A stretch of DNA of 38,628 nt from Fidelibacterota bacterium (GCA_024277615.1 JAJRUW010000004.1:1-38628), one strand, 5' to 3'. Positions 9,642-17,689 are shown, numbered from the stretch's first letter. Notes: generated by a model not told the origin, from the letters alone. A program made the numbers and translations.

Positions 9642-10054
9642 AAACAGGACGTATATTAGGCATTGACTTTGGGAACAGGCGGATCGGATTAGCGGTATCC
9701 GATCCGTTGGGGATTATTGCACAACCGTACTTGGTCATTGACCGGAAGAAAACACCCGATTACTTCGATGAACTACTGAATGTGTGTCGGGAGATTAACA
9801 TCCGGAAGATCGTCGTTGGAATGCCCCTTTCAATGAAAGGGACGGATTCCTTACAGACAAAAATCGTTCGGGACTTCATCTCCAGGCTCACGACCCTGAC
9901 GAAGATTCCTATCGTTTCGATAGATGAACGGCTAAGTTCCAGTACCGCCAGAACTCGTTTGATCACCCGGGGTGTAAAGACCGGACATCATAAAGGTGAA
10001 ATAGACAAAGCTGCTGCCTGTGTTTTTCTGCAGGAATTTCTTGATACCCATTAA
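9638..10054 (+). CDS. ruvX: Putative pre-16S rRNA nuclease / Holliday junction resolvase RuvX (YqgF), non-canonical start
   Basis: RNase H-fold nuclease of the YqgF family, essential for 16S rRNA 5'-end maturation in E. coli. The conserved first strand, here RILGIDFGNRRIGLAVSDP, with the first catalytic Asp (D10), then KIVVGMPLSMKG, SIDERLSS and the DKAAA segment with the last catalytic Asp, are all intact. The only standard start codon after the upstream in-frame stop is TTG 9707, which would remove the catalytic Asp and the whole first strand. The frame opens at ATA 9638, and AGGAA (9625-9629) sits 8 bases before it, giving a normal-length 138-aa product that overlaps the HU stop as ATAG. 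I therefore place the start at ATA 9638, inferred. A base error in the assembly turning a normal start into ATA is the alternative. Confidence 0.75.
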   Translation: METGRILGIDFGNRRIGLAVSDPLGIIAQPYLVIDRKKTPDYFDELLNVCREINIRKIVVGMPLSMKGTDSLQTKIVRDFISRLTTLTKIPIVSIDERLSSSTARTRLITRGVKTGHHKGEIDKAAACVFLQEFLDTH

Positions 10055-10066
10055 ATCAGCTGCTGT

Positions 10067-11542
10067 TTGAACCGGCTACGGAAATATCTGCCCGAACTCT
10101 CCTCCGGAGTTCTGATGGGTCTGGCTCAACAGCCGTTGCATCTGGGCTTTTTGGCCTGGTTCGCACTGATACCCCTGCTCTTTCAGCTCAGAACGGATAC
10201 TTCTCTGAAAGGGTCGCTGGGGAGAGCTTATCTGTGGGGCTGCACCTATACTCTGACAACCATTTTCTGGCTGGCTTTCAATATCGGAACATCTCCGTTC
10301 ATCGGGGCCGTTTCCATGCTGGGGTCTGTTGCATTTCTCGGATTGAACACGGTTCTCGTCGTCATACTCTGGCAGCTGACCGGTCGCAAACTGTGGACCT
10401 TCCCACTGGCCTGGGTCGTTATCGAGTACATCAGAACTTTCGGCACCCTGGGTTTCCCCTGGATCAGTCTGGCCAACTCACAAATTCCTTATCTGACTCT
10501 CATTCAAAATGCTGAAATTACCGGAATCTACGGGATCAGTTTCTGGCTTGTGCTCGTAAATGTCTGTGGATATACCGTATTAACCGAACGAAAGTTGAAA
10601 TATGGAATTTACCTTGCAATATTATTCATTATTCCCTGGTTATCCGGCAGTCTGCTAATGCCCGGCAAGGCAGACCTGGCAGGTCCCGGGGTCACTGTAG
10701 CTGTCGTGCAGCCAAACATCAAACTGTCAGATAAATGGGAAAAAGGAGCCACTCGAAAAATAGTTACCGCCCTGCTGGAACAATCCGGGCCTGCTATTGA
10801 AAACAATACTGACCTCATTATCTGGCCTGAAACTGCCGTTCCGTCCTATTTGCTCAAAACGGACCGACGCTCTTTGCGAGACATCCGCCAGGCCTTGACA
10901 AACAGTAGTTCGAAGCTACTAACGGGTATCTCACATTACGAAAGAGAAGCAAATATCTTAACCACCTATAATGCTGTGGCGCTGTTATCTAAAACCGGTC
11001 TCATCGGATTGTATAGGAAAATCGCTCTGGTACCCATGGCAGAATATATTCCTCTGTCGGGGATTTTCCCAAAACTTAAAAAATTAAACCTCGGGCAGGC
11101 AAATTTTCAAAGTGGCGATGAATTCACAATCTTTCCGTTAAAATCATTCCGTTTCAGTGCCGTTGTCTGTTTTGAAACGACCTTTCCGGCTTTGATTAGA
11201 AATTTTGTCAATTCATGTGCCCAGTTTATCGTAGCTGTGGTTAATGACGGTTGGTATGAGCATCCGCCAGAGCCTCAACAGCATGCCGCACAATTCATCT
11301 ATCGTGCCATTGAGACCCGCAGACCAATGATACGCTGTGCAAACACCGGCATTTCCATGGTCATTGACAGGTCGGGGAACATCACCCACCAGGTGGAGTT
11401 GAACCGCAAAGCTGTTATCCGAACGGAAATATTTCCCGGCGACACAAAAACCTTTTATTTGAGATTCGGGGACATCTTCGCACAGTTAATAACGGCCGGT
11501 ACTCTGTTTTTCATCATATTACACTTGATAAGGAAAATATGA
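10067..11542 (+). CDS. lnt: Apolipoprotein N-acyltransferase
   Basis: 491-aa inner membrane enzyme that adds the third acyl chain to lipoproteins on the periplasmic side. The N-terminal half has several hydrophobic segments (about residues 10-200). The C-terminal half is a nitrilase domain with the full catalytic triad: E255 (IIWPETAVP), K318 (YRKIALVPMAEY) and C368 (AVVCFETTFP). The start is a TTG in the same frame as ruvX, separated from its TAA by four codons; no clear Shine-Dalgarno is visible, so the start is not certain. The enzyme matters for this window, which encodes at least two lipoproteins in the cytochrome locus. A last hydrophobic helix lies at about 470-489. Confidence 0.95.
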   Translation: MNRLRKYLPELSSGVLMGLAQQPLHLGFLAWFALIPLLFQLRTDTSLKGSLGRAYLWGCTYTLTTIFWLAFNIGTSPFIGAVSMLGSVAFLGLNTVLVVILWQLTGRKLWTFPLAWVVIEYIRTFGTLGFPWISLANSQIPYLTLIQNAEITGIYGISFWLVLVNVCGYTVLTERKLKYGIYLAILFIIPWLSGSLLMPGKADLAGPGVTVAVVQPNIKLSDKWEKGATRKIVTALLEQSGPAIENNTDLIIWPETAVPSYLLKTDRRSLRDIRQALTNSSSKLLTGISHYEREANILTTYNAVALLSKTGLIGLYRKIALVPMAEYIPLSGIFPKLKKLNLGQANFQSGDEFTIFPLKSFRFSAVVCFETTFPALIRNFVNSCAQFIVAVVNDGWYEHPPEPQQHAAQFIYRAIETRRPMIRCANTGISMVIDRSGNITHQVELNRKAVIRTEIFPGDTKTFYLRFGDIFAQLITAGTLFFIILHLIRKI

Positions 11543-12153
11543 AATATTTCTTAATTCTATTCTTAGTCATTGGATTTACTATTGCCCGGCCTGCCGGTCA
11601 GAAACCGGGCAGGGTTTTCCTGAAGTCAGCCATATTACCAGGCTGGGGGGAAATGTCCCTGCAGAAAGACCACCGGGCAAAAAACTTTTTTATCAGGGAA
11701 GGACTACTCTGGCTTACACTCTACGGGGCCAATAAGCGTTCAGACTGGTACAGGTCCGATTATCTGGCCTTCGGTGCAGAACATGCCGGCACAGATATAT
11801 CGGATAAAGCATATCAATATGCTGTGGATATGGGCAACTATGACAGCTACTCAGATTTCATAACAGCAAAAGACCGGCAACGGCAGATCGATTTGAAATA
11901 TCCGGAAGGTCAGGGTTATGAATGGGAATGGGACTCCTCAGCAAATAGAATCAAATTTGACGAGATGAGAATCAAAAGTGTCAGTGCAGATAAGTTTGCG
12001 ACTTTTGTGGTAGCAGGTTTGGTTTTTCATCGGGTTGCTTCTTTAATCGATGTGCTCTACCTTCAGCGCAAAGCAGGTTATCTATCACTTCACTCAAGCC
12101 TGATTCCGGAGCCGAATCAGCGTTACACCATTCTTGTGAGCCTGAATTTTTAA
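11539..12153 (+). CDS. Small envelope protein, DUF5683-like
   Basis: 204-aa protein with a signal peptide-like N-terminus (about residues 1-16) followed by RVFLKSAILPGWGEMSLQKD. The PGWG-Q/E pattern near the N-terminus followed by a hydrophobic segment resembles the DUF5683 family of small, poorly characterised envelope proteins common in FCB bacteria. The middle part is acidic and aromatic (YPEGQGYEWEWDSS), and a second hydrophobic segment lies near FATFVVAGLVFHRVASL. The start overlaps the lnt stop by 4 bases, so it belongs to the same transcript. Its stop overlaps that of the converging crotonase gene. No function can be assigned. Confidence 0.7.
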   Translation: MKYFLILFLVIGFTIARPAGQKPGRVFLKSAILPGWGEMSLQKDHRAKNFFIREGLLWLTLYGANKRSDWYRSDYLAFGAEHAGTDISDKAYQYAVDMGNYDSYSDFITAKDRQRQIDLKYPEGQGYEWEWDSSANRIKFDEMRIKSVSADKFATFVVAGLVFHRVASLIDVLYLQRKAGYLSLHSSLIPEPNQRYTILVSLNF

Positions 12154-12908
12154 TCCGCTTTAGCCGCTTGTTTCCGCCTTACAAACCCTGCAGTGATATC
12201 ACCTCTGGCTGATACCGCCTTTTCCGACCACCACTCCGTATAAAACCGTTTCATGATTTCGGCCTTGTTTTTCTCCAGGTCTGCGTAAACCGCCTCCTGG
12301 CGGATCTTCTTAAGCTTACGCCAGGTCTCACCTGCTGCAATATTTTTAATCTTCTTACAAATCGTACCGAGGTCTGCAACACAGATCTCAAACGGACTGA
12401 AAGCTGCAATTTGTTCCGGCCGATAAAACTCATGACGACCGCTGATTAGTTCGAAACAGCTCACATATGTATGTTTCAGGATGGACAGGGGTACCGCCGG
12501 CAGGCTGAAGCCCAACCTGGCTTCATTCAGTCCCACTGCATACGTCCCGGGTCTCATCATTACGAGGTCCGCACAGGCAGCAAGCAGAAACCCACCGGCA
12601 ACTGCATGGCCATTGAGCAGAGCCGTTGTGAAACCGGCCCGGTTAAACAGACTCAACAGTAAGTGTTGAAAGTTTTCAATAAAATTTTCAAATTCAGTTT
12701 TATCAAGTCTCTCACAATAGTGCAGATCGAGGCCGGCAGAAAAAAAATCCCCGTTCCCCGTCATCAGCACTGGCTCCGTATCTTCAAGCTGCCTGAGGTA
12801 CTCCGAGAGCATTCTAATTAATTTGTCATCCAAAGTGTTTGCTCTGGCATGCTCGAGAACGAGTATGTTCACACCGTTTTTCTTCCGGAGTTTGACTGAT
12901 GAATTCAT
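12150..12908 (-). CDS. Enoyl-CoA hydratase/isomerase (crotonase) family protein
   Basis: 252-aa cytoplasmic crotonase-fold protein. The two oxyanion-hole segments are recognisable: FFSAGLDLHYC (about residues 54-64) and LNGHAVAGGFLLAACAD (about 98-114). The second is followed by LNEARLGFSLPAVPLSIL, in which the glutamate corresponds to a catalytic acid in many hydratases and isomerases. The C-terminal trimerisation helices look shortened or divergent. The substrate cannot be inferred; enoyl-CoA hydratase, delta3-delta2-enoyl-CoA isomerase or another crotonase reaction are all possible. It stands alone on the minus strand, convergent with the housekeeping block, and its start lies 77 bases from tRNA-Arg, which is on the other strand. 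Confidence 0.85.
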   Translation of the reverse strand: MNSSVKLRKKNGVNILVLEHARANTLDDKLIRMLSEYLRQLEDTEPVLMTGNGDFFSAGLDLHYCERLDKTEFENFIENFQHLLLSLFNRAGFTTALLNGHAVAGGFLLAACADLVMMRPGTYAVGLNEARLGFSLPAVPLSILKHTYVSCFELISGRHEFYRPEQIAAFSPFEICVADLGTICKKIKNIAAGETWRKLKKIRQEAVYADLEKNKAEIMKRFYTEWWSEKAVSARGDITAGFVRRKQAAKAD

Positions 12909-12985
12909 TGATTAATTTACGCTGTGCGGGGTTGTTTGCGAAAGCACGGATGCAGTAACTTTGCGCCGCTTTTTAACCGCAAATT

Positions 12986-13059
<74 letters not shown>

Positions 13060-13654
13060 CAGAACTATACCCTTGTTATTTGTTGAAAAGGAAGAACAAC
13101 CTGAAGTTTTACTTTTCCTGTTCCGTTGCTTATTAAACTTTCTATATTACGACCTGATCAGAAAATCACGGATTTACAGAAAGAATTTTACACTACCAGA
13201 GATCTTTGTGTATGATGTTGTCGCTGCTGCCATACTGGATGGGTTACCGCCTCACTCCTTTCCGTTTATTATTCAAGGCAAGAGCTTTAGGATGAATAAT
13301 ATTGTTGGAGATTAAACATGGATCAATTGGAAAAAGTAAAGTAACTTGTGTGGATCAATTTTGGTGAAAAAAAGTGGGACAACTTTCAGCGGAAATCTTA
13401 AGAGATATTTAGTTGTTCGAGAAAATCATGCAGAAGGTGGAGGGGATATAATGATAATTCACTCAAATTTAATGATTTGGAATTCCGTCATCATGGCAAA
13501 TCATTCAGACATGATTGGTGGTTGATGCGAAACCTTGTTTGCCAATTGACTACTGTAGTCTACCGGGTGATCTAAATGATGAATCCCTGTCTACCGCATC
13601 TTTAAGCGAAGTTCGACAGGAAAATATGGTTCAGACAAAATAGGAGAATAATAA
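13060..13654. other. Decayed/accessory intergenic region after tRNA-Arg
   Basis: About 595 bases without a convincing gene. A frame from 13073 to 13315 (80 codons, TTG start, no ribosome-binding site) is open but resembles nothing I know and is crossed by the direct repeat at 13114. Short frames between 13320 and 13640 read like fragments of former coding sequence; one from about 13513 to 13640 gives DYCSLPGDLNDESLSTAS before a stop. The region ends with GGAG at 13643-13646, the likely ribosome-binding site of the dockerin gene. I see no transposase or integrase remnant I could name. Confidence 0.5.
13114..13197 (+). repeat. Imperfect direct repeat, copy A
   Basis: 84-base segment starting TTTCCTGTTCC and ending TTTTACACTACC, matched by copy B at 14681-14762 in the same orientation. 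The cores ACCTGATCAGAAAA and TCACGGATTTA-AGAAAGAATTTTAC are shared. Differences are a 4-base gap near the middle, a 2-base insertion and several substitutions. It lies 54 bases after the tRNA-Arg 3' end. Because the indels change the frame, the repeat is unlikely to be kept as coding sequence. Confidence 0.75.
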
Positions 13655-14587
13655 ATGAAAAAACCAACACTGGCTCTATTTATCCTCTTCTCCATAGTAA
13701 CAGCGCAGGATGTTTACTTAAGTTTTGAGAATTATAACGCTGATGAAGAATCATTAGAAATATGGCTGGCCAATAATGTAGATCTTTATGGCGTACAATT
13801 CACGGTAAGCGGATTTTATGTAATGGACGTAACTCCCGGGGTAGATGTACTTGAATCTGGAAATATGTTGTCTTTCAATTCTTCAGGATTAATTCTCATG
13901 TTCGGATTTGGTATGCCAATTCAACCAGGTGAACATCATTTCTGTACTATTTATTTTAATGAGATAAATTATATTCTAGCTTGCTTTGAAAGTCTCTATT
14001 TTTCAGGATGGGGAGGACAATCTATAGAGGATTATGAATTTGAGGAATGTCTAAACACAGGATTGTGTCTGATATTAGGAGATGTCAATGATGATGGGGA
14101 AATTGATGTCATCGATGTTATTGAGAGTGTGGATTGCATTTTAAATGATATGGATACTTGTTTTTGTGCGGATATGAATAATGATTTGGAAATAGATATT
14201 ACCGATATTGTCATAATGATAGAACTGATTCTTCATCCTTTCACGATCGAAGACATAATCAATGTCAACTGGACTTTGGATTACTTTGTATTCGATGGAG
14301 AGGTGAATCAAATTTATGACGGTGATGAATATACTATTACTTTTCTTGAACAAAATAATACCTATGGGTACTTTGATTGTAATACTATATGGGGTAATTA
14401 TAGCATTGATTTCCCCGACCAAATTGAATTTTATAATATGTGGACAACATATGTATACTGTATTGACTCTCAGGATATGATGATCTATTCAATTCTATTG
14501 AGTGTTAATCGATTTGAGCTTCAGAGCTTAACTTTGATTCTCCAAAATACTGAAACCGGCGATGAATTACATTTTGTACATGATTAA
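13655..14587 (+). CDS. Secreted dockerin-domain protein with META-like C-terminus
   Basis: 310-aa exported protein with a signal peptide (residues 1-17, ending VTAQ). Residues about 18-125 form a beta-rich, cohesin-like region (LYGVQFTVSGFYV). Two dockerin type I calcium-binding repeats follow at about 140-192: GDVNDDGEIDVIDVIE and ADMNNDLEIDITDIVI, each with the D-x-N-x-D-x-x-I-D ligand pattern and followed by a helix. The last part (about 205-310: WTLDYFVFDG, YTITFLEQ, DCNTIWGNYSID, LILQNTETGDELHFV) resembles a META/HslJ-type lipocalin-like fold. The codons are clearly more AT-rich than in the flanking housekeeping genes. GGAG lies 9-12 bases before the ATG. No type IX sorting domain is present. 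The ligand or partner is unknown. Flanking direct repeats suggest it sits in an inserted or duplicated patch. Confidence 0.8.
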   Translation: MKKPTLALFILFSIVTAQDVYLSFENYNADEESLEIWLANNVDLYGVQFTVSGFYVMDVTPGVDVLESGNMLSFNSSGLILMFGFGMPIQPGEHHFCTIYFNEINYILACFESLYFSGWGGQSIEDYEFEECLNTGLCLILGDVNDDGEIDVIDVIESVDCILNDMDTCFCADMNNDLEIDITDIVIMIELILHPFTIEDIINVNWTLDYFVFDGEVNQIYDGDEYTITFLEQNNTYGYFDCNTIWGNYSIDFPDQIEFYNMWTTYVYCIDSQDMMIYSILLSVNRFELQSLTLILQNTETGDELHFVHD

Positions 14588-14680
14588 TCTATTCAATATT
14601 TTGGATATTGTCTTGATAGTTATGAAACGTTTTGCTCTGAAATAATGAAGCTGCTTTCGCTTCGCTCTCTTCGCTATACC

Positions 14681-14762
14681 TTTCCTGTTCCATAGCTTAT
14701 CAAACCAGATTACAACCTGATCAGAAAAGATCACGGATTTAAAGAAAGAATTTTACGCTACC
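14681..14762 (+). repeat. Imperfect direct repeat, copy B
   Basis: 82-base partner of copy A at 13114-13197. It ends at the base before the stop codon of the converging heptaheme cytochrome gene. The stretch between 14588 and 14680 holds nothing else of note apart from a short weak hairpin CAATAT/ATATTG at 14594-14610 after the dockerin gene, without a T-run. Confidence 0.75.
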
Positions 14763-15587
14763 TTACATATCGTGGCAGGCAAAACACAGAGAGCTGTTGG
14801 AATTCTCAATTACAAGCATGAAATTATTATCGGAATAACTGTTGTGGCAGGATTCGCATTCTACTGTACCATCCACAAATACTATCCTGGGATCAAGCGC
14901 ACCGGGAGCCTGCAAATGGGATGCATTTGAGAGGTAGGCTTCCTGATAGTTAACGCCTATGGGATGGTCATAGCCGCCCGGGATTAAGTTTAATTGCATA
15001 TTACCCGTATTTTTAATATGTACATCTGAAGAATATAAGCCGTCATGGCATCCCAGGCATCTGCCCGAGCCGGTGCTCATCTGGAATTCTCCGAAATCCT
15101 GCGCTTTTACCGAGTGTGCCTTGCCCGTTGCCACTGCATGGGAATCCGATACAATGCCTGTCTTTGAGCCGTTATGACATTGGAAACAAAAATTGAAATC
15201 AGTCGCTCCCGACCGCAACAGATAAGGAGGTGCCTGGGGCTTAGCCGCAGACTGATTGCCTTCGGTATGAACAATGTGGCAACTAATACAGGTCAATTTG
15301 CCGGAGATCAGGGGAAATACTGCGGGGACCGACAGTGCAGGGATGATATTTACCGGATGAGACAGGTCCGCCATATCGGGGTGGCAGGAAATACAAAATG
15401 CCTCCATTTGGCTTTTCACTTTACTATAATCCGAAGCATCAAGATGACAAATATCGCATAATTCCATAATTCGGTGATCTGGCTGGAGATAAATAGTTTC
15501 AGATACCGAAGCAGCGTGAACCCACAAAAACATGACCAATACGATTGAAAACCCGCGATAACTACCAAACAATCTCAAAATTTTCAA
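14763..15587 (-). CDS. Secreted heptaheme c-type cytochrome
   Basis: 274-aa exported cytochrome with seven CXXCH heme-attachment motifs in order: CDICH, CISCH, CISCH, CFQCH, CLGCH, CESCH, CFACH. Spacing and motif context resemble the doubled-CXXCH/cytochrome c3-like families. A hydrophobic stretch (about residues 13-28, ending WVHAASVSE) is a plausible signal peptide. The segment GGYDHPIGVNY echoes the DHPI motif in the two small cytochromes upstream. The start is uncertain: the TTG at 15587 directly abuts GAGGAG, while TTG 15578 has this ribosome-binding site at a better distance of 9 bases. It is the last gene of the minus-strand cytochrome region; the 390-base gap before it suggests a separate promoter. 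Confidence 0.88.
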   Translation of the reverse strand: MKILRLFGSYRGFSIVLVMFLWVHAASVSETIYLQPDHRIMELCDICHLDASDYSKVKSQMEAFCISCHPDMADLSHPVNIIPALSVPAVFPLISGKLTCISCHIVHTEGNQSAAKPQAPPYLLRSGATDFNFCFQCHNGSKTGIVSDSHAVATGKAHSVKAQDFGEFQMSTGSGRCLGCHDGLYSSDVHIKNTGNMQLNLIPGGYDHPIGVNYQEAYLSNASHLQAPGALDPRIVFVDGTVECESCHNSYSDNNFMLVIENSNSSLCFACHDM

Positions 15588-15977
15588 CTCCTCTGAATAT
15601 ACTATAATTCGTTTACTAACCCTTTAATTATTGCTTAATTCGTCTTGATAAAATTATAATTTGTTGAATTACCGATAGAATCAGACCGAATCCGGAAGTA
15701 CTTTAGGAGTTCACTACAGATCGTTGTAAGTGTTTGTCTCACACGTTGATAAAGATTAACAACACTGATATAAAAACAGGAATATTTAAGATATCGCCTG
15801 AGACAATTCAGGCGGAAATGGAATCACCACCTGTATTTATGAAAATCAGGCAGCGTATTGCGGTCAGACTTTTACGGTTATTTGAAAATGTATCTAAGGA
15901 TACTGTGGCTGTAAGGGATTTATTTTATGATGAAAAAAGTGAGGCTTGCTTCAAAGCATTGCGTAGAGGAAAGAACT
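15588..15977. other. Intergenic gap between two cytochrome genes
   Basis: 390 bases upstream of the heptaheme gene. A plus-strand frame (15734-16024, TTG start) encodes 96 residues of mixed charged/hydrophobic composition (VFMKIRQRIAVRLLRLFENV). It has no ribosome-binding site and runs into the 3' end of the pentaheme gene on the opposite strand; I do not accept it as a gene, but it could be a remnant. I searched for a -24/-12 promoter facing the heptaheme gene and did not find one. Confidence 0.4.
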
Positions 15978-16610
15978 TCAGTGACATTTTTCGCAGAGAG
16001 CTGAATTTGAGTTTGACATTCTGAGCATATAGTCACCGCCAATTCCGTTGTGCGGATCATGACAGGTAGAACACTCAATATAATAATCAATTCCTCCGTC
16101 ATAGGTATAAAACGGTAAGGGGAATTTTTCAGGGTTTTCACCAATTTGATCATGACATTGCGTACAATTGTCCCAGACCAAACCGGTTATACCACCCACT
16201 GTCTGATGGGTCCACTTGATACTGATGGGGTGGTCATTGGAGAGATCAGTACCTATATTTGCATCGCCGGTGATATACTGGTTGCCATTCTGATTTCCAC
16301 CAAAATTATCGACAGCTATCGTTCCATCGTGACAGCTCAGGCAGAGTTTGGATATTCCCAGTGGTTGTACGGTATTTTCATCCATCGTATGGCTGTCATA
16401 TAAAATATAGGTCGCAGTTGTAAGAGCATGATTCCAGAGCGGGGCTGTATTAACGGTCAAATCTGCATTATGAGGCGTATGGCAGGTGATACATATCTCT
16501 CCGTTGGTCCAATTGTAAGCTGACAGATCATGACCGGATCCGGATATTTGTGACCGGGATGTACTGATAAATATAATCAGCAAGATGACGTATCTGAACA
16601 AACTGAACAT
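15978..16610 (-). CDS. Secreted pentaheme cytochrome, paralogue of the tetraheme gene
   Basis: Exported cytochrome with five CXXCH motifs: CITCH, CLSCH, CTQCH, CSTCH and a terminal CEKCH directly before the stop. It is clearly related to the next gene upstream (16780-17385): shared blocks are HTPHNA, PLWNHAL-TATY, SKLCLSCHDGT-AVDNFGG and LSNDHPIS. The extra heme sits in a short insert (NCTQCHDQIGE). The frame is open to 16694, but the ATG at 16610 begins a standard signal peptide (MFSLFRYVILLIIFISTSRS) and is preferred; ATGs at 16688 and 16694 lack ribosome-binding sites too. A strong terminator separates it from the tetraheme gene, so it probably has its own promoter or depends on read-through. 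Confidence 0.88.
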   Translation of the reverse strand: MFSLFRYVILLIIFISTSRSQISGSGHDLSAYNWTNGEICITCHTPHNADLTVNTAPLWNHALTTATYILYDSHTMDENTVQPLGISKLCLSCHDGTIAVDNFGGNQNGNQYITGDANIGTDLSNDHPISIKWTHQTVGGITGLVWDNCTQCHDQIGENPEKFPLPFYTYDGGIDYYIECSTCHDPHNGIGGDYMLRMSNSNSALCEKCH

Positions 16611-16704
16611 TTTATGTAATGCCGATAATTTCAAAACAGCTGCTTCGAGTTGGAATTTTTCAGGAATGGTTTTATTAGCTTGAATCATTATCATCGGGGT
16701 TTAG

Positions 16705-16737
16705 AAAAAGGGATCCTTCGATAGTCTGAAGGACCCC
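16705..16737 (-). terminator. Rho-independent terminator after the tetraheme gene
   Basis: On the minus strand, GGGGTCCTTC pairs with GAAGGATCCC (10-bp stem with one G-U pair) around an 8-base loop, followed at once by TTTTT. It lies about 40 bases after the stop of the tetraheme gene and would separate its transcript from the pentaheme gene. Confidence 0.85.
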
Positions 16738-16779
16738 CCTCTGTGTAATCAAAGATGATAAGTATTATGATACATTTGG

Positions 16780-17385
16780 TTATTTATTATGGCAGGTCAG
16801 ACAAAGGTCACTGTTTGTATTGGCCATTAATAAAAAATTACCATTTGTGGCATCATGAGGATCATGACAGGAAGTACACTGCATTTTGCCAACTTCAAGC
16901 ATTGTGGTTTCAATAGTACCACCTAAAGCCGAAGTTGTACTCGGTGCATGCAGGCCTCCATCCGTTGTTGCCAGAGCGTCATCAAAAGTGAATGATATCG
17001 GATGATCATTACTGAGATCATTGCCCAGGTTTTTATCACCGGTCAGGCTTCCGTAAACTCCGGCATCTGTACCACCGAAATTATCAACAGCAACAGTACC
17101 GTCATGGCAGCTCAAACATAATTTTGAAGAGCCGTCAGGTGGATTGGAGAGTGAAGCATCCAAAGAACCTGAATTGTAAACCGTATAAGTTGCTGTGGAC
17201 AGTGCGTGGTTCCAAAGAGGTGTCACTGCACTTCCGCCATCCATCATCGCGTTATGCGGTGTATGACAGACATTACAGACTTCATCAGTCCAACTTTGTC
17301 CGCTGAAGTCATGATCAGTCCCGGAAATAGCTGCAAAACTAAAACCTACAACCGCTGCTATTAATACGACTAACTTGGTTTTCAT
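16780..17385 (-). CDS. Small secreted tetraheme cytochrome (OmcE-like candidate)
   Basis: 201-aa exported cytochrome with a signal peptide (about residues 1-19) and four CXXCH motifs: C37NVCH41, C90LSCH94, C170TSCH174, C195LTCH199. Additional histidines at 25, 44, 60, 128, 146 and 177 give enough distal ligands for bis-His coordination. Size, four hemes, and the order H-D, CxxCHTPH, PLWNHAL, LCLSCHDGTVAV, LSNDHPIS, CTSCHDPH, CLTCH recall the small tetraheme cytochromes that polymerise into extracellular filaments (Geobacter OmcE type); this is my inference from remembered features, not a search. GAAAGGAA lies before the ATG. A -24/-12 promoter lies at 17469-17485 and a strong terminator follows, so it is probably a monocistronic, highly inducible unit controlled by the sigma-54 regulator encoded next to it. 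Confidence 0.9.
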   Translation of the reverse strand: MKTKLVVLIAAVVGFSFAAISGTDHDFSGQSWTDEVCNVCHTPHNAMMDGGSAVTPLWNHALSTATYTVYNSGSLDASLSNPPDGSSKLCLSCHDGTVAVDNFGGTDAGVYGSLTGDKNLGNDLSNDHPISFTFDDALATTDGGLHAPSTTSALGGTIETTMLEVGKMQCTSCHDPHDATNGNFLLMANTNSDLCLTCHNK

Positions 17386-17468
17386 TGTGTTTCCTTTCGT
17401 TAATGATAATGAAATTATATTCTAATTAATTATGAATCTGTTGTTGATCCTTATTACAGTCTTCTTAA

Positions 17469-17485
17469 GGCAATATCTATACCAA
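17469..17485 (-). promoter_or_regulatory. Sigma-54 (-24/-12) promoter for the tetraheme cytochrome
   Basis: On the minus strand the sequence reads TTGGTATAGATATTGCC: GG and GC are exactly 10 bases apart as required by sigma-54, in the contexts TTGG and TTGC. Transcription would start near 17458, giving a leader of roughly 70 bases before the ATG at 17385. The adjacent gene encodes a sigma-54 activator, which strengthens the call. Confidence 0.65.
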
Positions 17486-17580
17486 ATGTGTTATAATGAC
17501 CTTATTCTCCATGATTATAATATATTCCGGAGTATCGCTCAATTATTGGCGTTGATAATATTTCGTTATCATATTGTTAA

Positions 17581-17596
17581 TATAGTATATACTATA
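17581..17596. promoter_or_regulatory. 16-bp perfect palindrome, possible activator site
   Basis: TATAGTATATACTATA is a perfect palindrome about 100 bases upstream of the -24 element, the usual distance for an upstream activating sequence of an NtrC-type regulator. It is AT-only apart from two positions, in an AT-rich region, so chance is possible. Confidence 0.35.
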
Positions 17597-17689
17597 GTAA
17601 TAATTCAAATATCGATATATTCCTAACTAAGGGATGTAACTATCCGAAGAGCAGTGATTATATCAATTATAGCAGCCGCGACAAAGTGT

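Noticed and set aside
13073-13315. 80-aa frame directly after tRNA-Arg
   Set aside because: TTG start without ribosome-binding site, and part of it is a direct repeat whose second copy is frame-shifted.
15734-16024. Plus-strand 96-aa frame between cytochrome genes
   Set aside because: TTG start without ribosome-binding site, overlap with the 3' end of the pentaheme gene, and no recognisable motif. Kept only as a possible remnant.
17432-17626. 64-aa plus-strand frame in the tetraheme promoter region
   Set aside because: AT-rich intergenic sequence, no ribosome-binding site, and it overlaps the -24/-12 promoter and a palindrome.
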